Shown here in pieces: positions 22,623 through 27,528 of a stretch of 27,528 bases of DNA. The DNA comes from a virus. The stretch covers positions 1-27,528 of IMG/VR virus record IMGVR_UViG_3300019828_000483; one strand, written 5' to 3'. The notes below the pieces were generated by a model that worked only from the letters and a program-made list of their open reading frames with translations, did no database searches and had not been told where the DNA came from. How positions within the stretch are numbered: position 1 is the stretch's first letter; the number at the start of each line of letters is the position of its first letter. The translations under genes were made by a program, and so were the position numbers.

Positions 22623-25600
22623 ATGAAAACATTATTTAATTTACTACTCTTAGTAGTAATAACCTTTTGTACTCTTGGTAACGCTAGAGTCATTAAGTCC
22701 CTTGAAGATTTATATTTAGAACCTGCTAGTGGTAATAGTGTCATAATCACTAGTCCTTCGATAACTGCTAATCAACCTTTAAAGTTCGGAGCTTCCAAGG
22801 AAATAACCTCTGGACTCATTGACCTTACTAGTGATGTTACATTGGTTTTACCAGTACTTAATGGTGGTACAGGAACTTCAGCTACAGCTCATACTAACTT
22901 AACTACAAACGTTAATGGTATCTTACCAGTAGCTAACGGTGGTACAGGTAGTACGACTCAGAACTTTGTAGACTTAACAAGTAATCAAGCTGTCTCAGGT
23001 ACTAAAACTTTTAACAATAAGTTCTCAGTAGTAAGTACGACTGAACCTTCAATTCCTTGCCCTACTCAAACAACTACTCAAAGAGATGCAGTAGGTTCTC
23101 CTGTAAGTGGAGACTGTGTTTATAACTCTACAACTAATGCTCTTAATATTTACAACGGATCATCATGGACTGCAGTAGGTTCAGGTGGTGGTGGAGGTGG
23201 CATAGCTGAGTGGGTAACTTCTACAGGTTACTCTATTGATGATGTTATCTTTACCGATGATAAAATATATGTAGCTCTTACAAATCATACAGCAGGAACT
23301 TTCGCTACTGACCTTACTAATAATGAATGGTCAGAGTTAAGCCCTTTCTTAACTGATGCTCAGGTGAAAACAGCTTATGAAAATAATGCCGATACAAATG
23401 CTCTTACTGATGCTTTCGTCACAACACTTAATGCTACATCAGGAACTAATACAGGTGATCTATCTAACGCTCAAATTAAAACAAACTACGAAGCTAATGC
23501 TGACACTAATGCTTTAACCGATGCAGCTCTTGTTATTCTTGGGAATACATCAGGAACTAATACAGGTGATCAAGATTTAAGTAGTTTGATGACTAACCCT
23601 TTAACTACTACTGGTGATATTTTATATGCTACGAGTGGAAGTACTACAGGACGATTAGCGATAGGTACTGATGCTCAGGTATTAACTCTAGCGAGTGGAG
23701 TACCTACGTGGGCATCTCCTGCGGCCGCAGGAGTAGGATCAGGAGGATCGTCTACAGACAACACATTACCAAGATGGAATGGAACAGCAGGTGATACTCT
23801 TCAAGACAGCTCAGTACTTCTTAGTGACCTTGATGCACTTACAGGGATAACTTCTGTTTATGTTTCAGGAAGTGATGCTTCAGTAATTCCTTTTACAATT
23901 AGAGGAGCTAATCAAACTGCTAACTTTTTAGAAGTTGAAACGCACGATGGAACTAACGTACTTGAAGTGGACAGTAATGGACATTTAAGAGGTAAAGTTT
24001 TCGCTACTAATGCTGACGGATTTAATCTTGCTCCGATAGGTGGAGATAGTAACATAGGAATAGTTTTTGCAGGTACAGGTAATAACTCTACAGTTACTAT
24101 TAGAGCAGGTGCTGATAATGTATGGACATTTGGAACTAACGGTTTAACTTCTTCAGGTTCAGGAATTTATGGTTTTAGATCAGGAGTGGATGGTCTTTCA
24201 ACTTCGCCCGGCTATACATTTGACAACGATAGAAATACAGGAATGTATAGGAATGGTAGTGACACTTTAGCTTTCTCAGCAGGTGGTACAGGTAACATAA
24301 TACTTACCACTACAGAGGTTCAATTTGGTTTACCTTTAGAATTATCGGATGAAGAAACTGCAGCAACTCCTCCGAGTGGAGAGATTTCGATACATAATGA
24401 TAGTGAAGTTTTAAAAGTTACTAATGATGCAGGAATAAAAAGAAGAGTAAGTCACTTCGAGCCAAGAGATGTATTCACTAATCCTAGCTTTGAAGATTCA
24501 GATATTGATAATGGATGGACTATTACAAGTGGTACTGCATCAGCAGAGCTTACTACGATAGTTCCTTCAGAAGGTGAGCAAGCTTTAGAATTAGCTGTTA
24601 GTGCTTCAGCTTTTGAAATGTATCAGACTTTTGATTGCTCTGATTACGATGGTATTCCTTTAGGTTTCTCAGCTTATGTAAGTGCTACTCCTTCATCAGA
24701 GTTAGAAATATGTGGGTTCGATGGAACAACTGATTTAAATTGTACTTCACTTTACACCTCTTCAACATCAACAGCTATTCTTGGTTATCAGAAAGTTCTT
24801 GCCGAGAATACAGGTGGAGGTACTTGTGGAATCAAGTTTAAATCTGATGCTACAATAACTGAAACAATTCATATTGATGGTGTTCAGTTTACTGATACTC
24901 CTTACTTGTACGTTAACCTCGCTACAAGTAATGATTTCAGAGCTAGATTAACAAGTGGTGGTGTAGTCTCTGATGAGAATGAAGATTTTATAAACGGTAA
25001 TTGTACTAATGCCCACCCTTCTGTATGTACTTTTGTAACTGGTAAATTTACTGAACCTCCTCACTGTACTGCTGAACATACTCAAGATGCTTCAGCTTTC
25101 TGTTTAGCTTATGATGTAACAGCTACAGGACTTAATATAAAATGTTATACAGATGCAGGTGGTAGTGCGAGTAACTCTTACTCGAAAACACTACAGTGTT
25201 CAAATACAGGAGCCGATTACAAAACTACAGAGTCTAACGTGGTTACTCCTACCAAGAGTAATATGACAGGATGGACAGCTTATACTCCTACTACTCAAGG
25301 TTTCGGAACTGAGACTTCTACTCAATACTTTTATAAAGTAATTGGTGATGGAGTAATGATAGCAGGTAACTTTGATTCTGGTACAGTAGCCGCTTCAGAG
25401 GTTCAGCTAGGTCTACCAAGTATTGATGGTACTCAACTTACTGTTAACTCGGCTTTCACTATTGCAACAGTTATAGGTGAGTTTCATAGAAACACTTCTA
25501 CAAGTACAGATATTAGAGCTACTATTACAGGTGGTGACGCTTTCATAAATGCTTCTCAGGATGATGCAGGATATAAAACTGCTCAAAATGGTTCAACCAT

Positions 25601-25955
25601 CTTCGGCTCTACTGAGAGTATTACCTTCTCTACAATACTTATCCCTACTAATGAGTTATCAGGTGAAGATTATTTCTTAAGTATGATTCCAATACTCACA
25701 CCTAGTGTAAACGTTAGTGCGACTGAAGTACTTACTGAAAACGATAACAATTTCATTACTTCCTGTACTAACGCTGATCCTTCAGTGTGTACATTTAGTA
25801 CATCATATTGGAAAGCTGATCCTAAATGTTGGGCTAATCCTACTACTGCAGGAGAGATCGCAACAGTTACTTTAGATACTACAACTTCAGTTACAATAGA
25901 TAGGACTAGTGATGCAGGACCGTTTACTGTATTTTGTACAGGTAAGAAAAACTAA
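22623..25955 (+). CDS. Fibre-like adhesin with Sec signal peptide
   Basis: A 1110-aa fibre-like protein. It opens with a signal peptide (Lys2, LLLLVVITF core, GNA before Arg22). Next come phage-fibre linkers LPVLNGGTGTS and LPVANGGTGSTT, a Gly6 hinge, a repeated 37-residue unit (SGTNTGD), 'GDILYATSGSTTGRLAIGT' and a 'YTFDNDRNTGMYRNGSDTLA' segment. From about residue 620 there is a jelly-roll-like domain ('TNPSFEDSDIDNGWTI') as in carbohydrate-binding modules. Two cysteine modules follow, near 784-862 and 1039-1110, each with 'CTNAxPSVCTF'. No C-terminal S74-type chaperone is seen. AGGAG lies 9 bases before ATG 22623; an earlier in-frame ATG (22566) lies inside the previous gene without a ribosome site. 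It may be a host-recognition fibre or a phage-encoded surface adhesin. Confidence 0.8.
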   Translation: MKTLFNLLLLVVITFCTLGNARVIKSLEDLYLEPASGNSVIITSPSITANQPLKFGASKEITSGLIDLTSDVTLVLPVLNGGTGTSATAHTNLTTNVNGILPVANGGTGSTTQNFVDLTSNQAVSGTKTFNNKFSVVSTTEPSIPCPTQTTTQRDAVGSPVSGDCVYNSTTNALNIYNGSSWTAVGSGGGGGGIAEWVTSTGYSIDDVIFTDDKIYVALTNHTAGTFATDLTNNEWSELSPFLTDAQVKTAYENNADTNALTDAFVTTLNATSGTNTGDLSNAQIKTNYEANADTNALTDAALVILGNTSGTNTGDQDLSSLMTNPLTTTGDILYATSGSTTGRLAIGTDAQVLTLASGVPTWASPAAAGVGSGGSSTDNTLPRWNGTAGDTLQDSSVLLSDLDALTGITSVYVSGSDASVIPFTIRGANQTANFLEVETHDGTNVLEVDSNGHLRGKVFATNADGFNLAPIGGDSNIGIVFAGTGNNSTVTIRAGADNVWTFGTNGLTSSGSGIYGFRSGVDGLSTSPGYTFDNDRNTGMYRNGSDTLAFSAGGTGNIILTTTEVQFGLPLELSDEETAATPPSGEISIHNDSEVLKVTNDAGIKRRVSHFEPRDVFTNPSFEDSDIDNGWTITSGTASAELTTIVPSEGEQALELAVSASAFEMYQTFDCSDYDGIPLGFSAYVSATPSSELEICGFDGTTDLNCTSLYTSSTSTAILGYQKVLAENTGGGTCGIKFKSDATITETIHIDGVQFTDTPYLYVNLATSNDFRARLTSGGVVSDENEDFINGNCTNAHPSVCTFVTGKFTEPPHCTAEHTQDASAFCLAYDVTATGLNIKCYTDAGGSASNSYSKTLQCSNTGADYKTTESNVVTPTKSNMTGWTAYTPTTQGFGTETSTQYFYKVIGDGVMIAGNFDSGTVAASEVQLGLPSIDGTQLTVNSAFTIATVIGEFHRNTSTSTDIRATITGGDAFINASQDDAGYKTAQNGSTIFGSTESITFSTILIPTNELSGEDYFLSMIPILTPSVNVSATEVLTENDNNFITSCTNADPSVCTFSTSYWKADPKCWANPTTAGEIATVTLDTTTSVTIDRTSDAGPFTVFCTGKKN
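23355..23570 (+). repeat. Tandem 111-base repeat within the fibre gene
   Basis: Two in-frame units of 37 codons, beginning DAQVKTAYENNADTNALTD and NAQIKTNYEANADTNALTD and both ending SGTNTGD. DNA has drifted more than protein, which fits an old duplication kept by selection for a fibre shaft. Confidence 0.8.
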
Positions 25956-25970
25956 TTAAAGGTGATTACT

Positions 25971-26204
25971 ATGAAGATTAATTGGAACTCAGTAGTTACA
26001 ACTCTAACAGGGATTGCAATTTTAGCTTTCCTTGGTGGAGTCTGGGATTTTCAAAATATTAAAGCAGAAGTAAAGAACATTAAAGAACACAATATTCGAG
26101 TTGATAGAACTATCAAAGCTATTGGAATCATTGTATGCGGTTATGCGATCAAGGACAAAATGACTAATGCAAGAGAAATATGCAAAGATGTTTTTACAAA
26201 TTAA
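25971..26204 (+). CDS. Small membrane protein, holin- or spanin-like
   Basis: A 77-aa protein with one strong N-terminal membrane helix (about residues 8-25, VVTTLTGIAILAFLGGVW), followed by a charged helix FQNIKAEVKNIKEHNIRVD and a second weaker hydrophobic patch (AIGIIVCGYAI). With the N-terminus inside, the charged part would lie in the periplasm, as in inner-membrane spanins; a holin role is also possible. AAAGGTGA lies 5 bases before ATG 25971, so the in-frame GTG at 25962, inside that site, is not used. First gene of the lysis-like cluster. Confidence 0.65.
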   Translation: MKINWNSVVTTLTGIAILAFLGGVWDFQNIKAEVKNIKEHNIRVDRTIKAIGIIVCGYAIKDKMTNAREICKDVFTN

Positions 26205-26223
26205 ACACTCCAAGGAGGAGACT

Positions 26224-26403
26224 ATGAACAAAAGCTACTTAACATCTAAAACATTATGGACTTCGTTAATAACATTGTTATTACCATTAAGTCCTGAGCT
26301 TATGGAATTAGCTAAAGAGAATCCTGAAATAGCTACAACTATTGTAGGTTTAGTTTTCGGTATTCTTAGATTCTTCACTAGTAAGAAGTTAGGTAAGAAG
26401 TAA
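26224..26403 (+). CDS. Holin-like membrane protein, 59 aa
   Basis: A 59-aa protein with two hydrophobic segments: TLWTSLITLLLPLS near residues 10-23 and TTIVGLVFGILRFFT near 39-53, separated by an acidic turn (PELMELAKENPE) and closed by a basic tail KKLGKK. 'SKT.W.....ALL' at the start and 'I..ILRF.T.K..G' at the end are a pattern I associate with small phage holins, which time lysis by opening the inner membrane. AAGGAGGAG 5 bases before ATG 26224 is the strongest ribosome site of the window. The stop overlaps the next ATG. Confidence 0.65.
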   Translation: MNKSYLTSKTLWTSLITLLLPLSPELMELAKENPEIATTIVGLVFGILRFFTSKKLGKK

Positions 26404-26648
26404 TGACTAAGATAATCTTAGAATTATTATTAGGTGGGATGCACATCTTCTCTGATGAGAGACGTAGACATTTCTCTAAAGAGTTAAGAGAGTTAGACAC
26501 TGAAGTTAAGAAGCAAGAGAACGCACGTTTTCCTGATTACAACGGTGACAAGTTAGGACTTGCTAAAGAAGCTCTATCAACTTTCTTAGTAGCTTACAAA
26601 ACTGAGTTCGATATGGAACTTGAAAAGAAGGAGACGCAAAATGCTTAA
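26403..26648 (+). CDS. Hypothetical soluble protein in the lysis cluster
   Basis: An 81-aa, helical, charged protein without signal or membrane segment. Apart from a short hydrophobic start (KIILELLLGGMHIF) it is rich in Glu, Lys and Arg (SDERRRHFSKELRELDTEVK). I see no lysozyme, amidase or endopeptidase motif, so it does not fill the missing endolysin role. The ATG overlaps the holin-like gene's stop (TAATG), and the end overlaps the next gene by 8 bases. Function unknown. Confidence 0.65.
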   Translation: MTKIILELLLGGMHIFSDERRRHFSKELRELDTEVKKQENARFPDYNGDKLGLAKEALSTFLVAYKTEFDMELEKKETQNA

Positions 26649-26961
26649 GCTTATTATGATTGTAACATTGTTGTTAACTTCGTGCAGTTCTATATCAGGT
26701 GAGTGGGGACCGTACAAGCGTACAGGTGTTGCTCAGTCTAAAGAGGTGTGGCATTTCTGTAATAAAGAGTTACATGGTGAAGCTCTCCATGGGACAGGAG
26801 TTTGTTATCCTGCTCAAGAGTGTAAATTTAGAAAGACTATTCTTGGTAACGAGAAAAGAGAGTGCAGAACTAAAATGTTATTTTGTAAGTGGGGAGACGT
26901 ACAATGTCTTCACGATAACAATATTTTTAACAATGTTATTTTGAACAAAGGAGTTCAGTAA
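26641..26961 (+). CDS. Cysteine-rich lipoprotein, 106 aa
   Basis: A 106-aa lipoprotein: basic start (Lys3), hydrophobic core LIMIVTLLL and lipobox L-T-S-Cys15. Serine after the cysteine would allow outer-membrane sorting in the usual Lol rule. The mature part has seven further cysteines (such as HFCNKEL, GVCYPAQEC and LFCKWGDVQC), so disulfides are likely. AAGGAG 8 bases upstream favours ATG 26641. Outer-membrane lipoproteins in phage lysis clusters can be spanin partners or receptor-blocking exclusion proteins. The cysteine-rich, globular look fits the latter better than a short Pro-rich Rz1. Confidence 0.75.
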   Translation: MLKLIMIVTLLLTSCSSISGEWGPYKRTGVAQSKEVWHFCNKELHGEALHGTGVCYPAQECKFRKTILGNEKRECRTKMLFCKWGDVQCLHDNNIFNNVILNKGVQ

Positions 26962-27338
26962 TGAAAGGTTTTATTTTAATGGTTTGTTTAATGTTAGTCG
27001 CATCTTGTTCACTATTTGAAAGTGCCAAGAAGCCTGTAGTTAAGAAAGCTTCTACTATTGCTAAAGAATTATCAGTTAAACATTTAAGTTGTGAAACTGG
27101 TGATGCTGTTTATGCTGACGTAGAAAAACAACTTAACAAAATGCTTAAGGTTAAGAGTGAAGGTTTTAAATCAATTGGTGGAACATTGTGTTTACTATCT
27201 GTAGGTCCAGTGATTGCTGAATTAATTGATTTAGGAAATAAAGAGTTACCAGAATCATGGTCCAAGGATGGATGTTCATTAGAAGGATTTTCAGGTGATG
27301 CTTCAGATTTGGCAAACAAACTCTGCGGTAAGTTATAA
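26961..27338 (+). CDS. Lipoprotein, 125 aa
   Basis: A 125-aa lipoprotein with Lys2, the hydrophobic core GFILMVCLML and lipobox V-A-S-Cys16. The mature chain starts with a flexible basic stretch (ESAKKPVVKKAST), followed by a helical, cysteine-bearing domain (Cys in 'HLSCETGDA', 'GTLCLLS', 'DGCSLEG' and near the C-terminus). GGAG is 8 bases before the ATG, which overlaps the previous stop (TAATG). It is the last gene before the strong hairpin at 27341. As with the gene before, it may act in lysis or alter the host outer membrane; no family was recognised. Confidence 0.7.
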   Translation: MKGFILMVCLMLVASCSLFESAKKPVVKKASTIAKELSVKHLSCETGDAVYADVEKQLNKMLKVKSEGFKSIGGTLCLLSVGPVIAELIDLGNKELPESWSKDGCSLEGFSGDASDLANKLCGKL

Positions 27339-27340
27339 AC

Positions 27341-27370
27341 AATTGGAGGAGTTTAATCGCTCCTCCAATT
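27341..27370. terminator. Perfect 11-bp hairpin ending the late operon
   Basis: AATTGGAGGAG (27341-27351) pairs fully with CTCCTCCAATT (27360-27370) around an 8-base loop. The downstream run is TATCTT, short of a good T tract, but the arms end in AATT, so it may work in both directions. It follows the last lysis-cluster stop by two bases. Confidence 0.75.
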
Positions 27371-27380
27371 TATCTTAAAT

Positions 27381-27441
27381 ATTAGGTAACTATCCCTTGA
27401 CAACAAGTAAAAGTCAAGGCCTAATATAATTAAATAGTTAC
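27381..27441 (+). promoter_or_regulatory. Pseudoknot-like or operator element before the methyltransferase
   Basis: ATTAGG (27381-27386) pairs with CCTAAT (27420-27425), and CCTTGAC (27395-27401) with GTCAAGG (27413-27419), forming one hairpin with an 8-base bulge. The bulge TAACTAT (27387-27393) is complementary to ATAGTTA (27434-27440) downstream, which would close a pseudoknot. As DNA it also holds TTGACA (27397) and TATAAT (27425), but 22 bases apart, or TAATAT at 19, so a promoter overlap is uncertain. Confidence 0.55.
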
Positions 27442-27451
27442 AAGATAGCAT

Positions 27452-27528
27452 ATGAAAAGAAAATTGATGCTTGGAGACTGTATAGAACGAATGATGGAAC
27501 TGCCCGATAATTCGATAGACTTGGTGAT
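27452..27528 (+). CDS. DNA methyltransferase (N4/N6 type), 5' fragment
   Basis: The first 25 codons of a gene cut by the window end. The peptide begins MKRKLMLGDCIERMMELPDN and continues SIDLV, the typical opening of N6-adenine or N4-cytosine DNA methyltransferases ('GDc.e.l..lpd.svDLv'), in which a DPPY or similar motif usually follows a few residues later. Such phage enzymes modify phage DNA against host restriction or replace a host mark. No good ribosome site precedes the ATG; the structured element ending 10 bases upstream may control translation. It stands outside the late operon, beyond its terminator. The family call rests on this short stretch only. Confidence 0.8.
   Translation, partial: MKRKLMLGDCIERMMELPDNSIDLV

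Noticed and set aside
22623-25955. Diversity-generating retroelement target in the fibre gene
   Set aside because: Considered because BPP-1 has one, but no reverse transcriptase, template repeat or matching variable repeat is visible in the window.
26403-26648. Endolysin in the lysis cluster
   Set aside because: The 81-aa protein has no catalytic motif of lysozymes, amidases or peptidases.
27397-27430. Standard sigma-70 promoter for the methyltransferase (TTGACA with TATAAT)
   Set aside because: The spacer is 22 bases, or 19 with the shifted TAATAT; too far from optimum to call with confidence.

Overview
This window is the late (packaging, virion and lysis) half of a tailed-phage genome with podovirus-type morphology. 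All recognisable genes lie on the + strand, are tightly packed, often overlap by 1-60 bases, and mostly carry AGGAG/GGAGG-type ribosome binding sites. The DNA is AT-rich. Two short lipoproteins with lipoboxes and proteins with Sec-type signal peptides point to a Gram-negative host. The host cannot be named from the sequence; the exported, cysteine-bearing fibre-like protein with NGGTG linkers reminds me of fibre proteins of Bdellovibrio-like bacteria, but that is only a guess.

Layout. 1-488 is non-coding and holds an unusual array of paired ACAATGTT half-sites plus an AT-rich palindrome directly before the small terminase gene. 489-2337 holds TerS and five small genes of unknown function. 2341-6424 holds TerL, a GNAT-like protein, a small virion-like protein and the portal. 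6445-9905 is the head region: two small genes in a locus that carries a fresh duplication scar, a Bbp19-like protein, scaffold, major capsid protein, and a Bbp16-type cement protein flanked by two terminator hairpins. 9968-13452 encodes a small domain protein, the tail adaptor (T7 gp11-like) and the tail nozzle (T7 gp12-like). 13452-21681 encodes three internal/ejection proteins, the last of 1930 aa with a lytic-transglycosylase-like C-terminus. 21701-25955 encodes a T7-gp17-like fibre base and a 1110-aa fibre/adhesin with a signal peptide. 25971-27338 is a lysis-like cluster: two small membrane proteins, a soluble protein and two lipoproteins, but no recognisable endolysin. A hairpin terminator closes this block. 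Then comes a compact structured region and the first 25 codons of a DNA methyltransferase cut by the window edge.

How it works together. TerS/TerL package DNA through the portal into a capsid of BPP-1-like head proteins built on the scaffold. Adaptor and nozzle proteins form the short tail. The three ejection proteins would cross the host envelope, the transglycosylase-like tip opening peptidoglycan. The fibre genes supply host recognition, and the small membrane proteins and lipoproteins probably act in lysis or in changing the host envelope.

The points most worth a second look are: the 12-bp-phased half-site pairs at the left end; the duplication scar at 6390-7297, which looks like a join of two alternative gene versions of one locus; two virion-type proteins with Sec signal peptides; the apparent single-base frame break at the start of the giant ejection protein; and the pseudoknot-like element before the methyltransferase.
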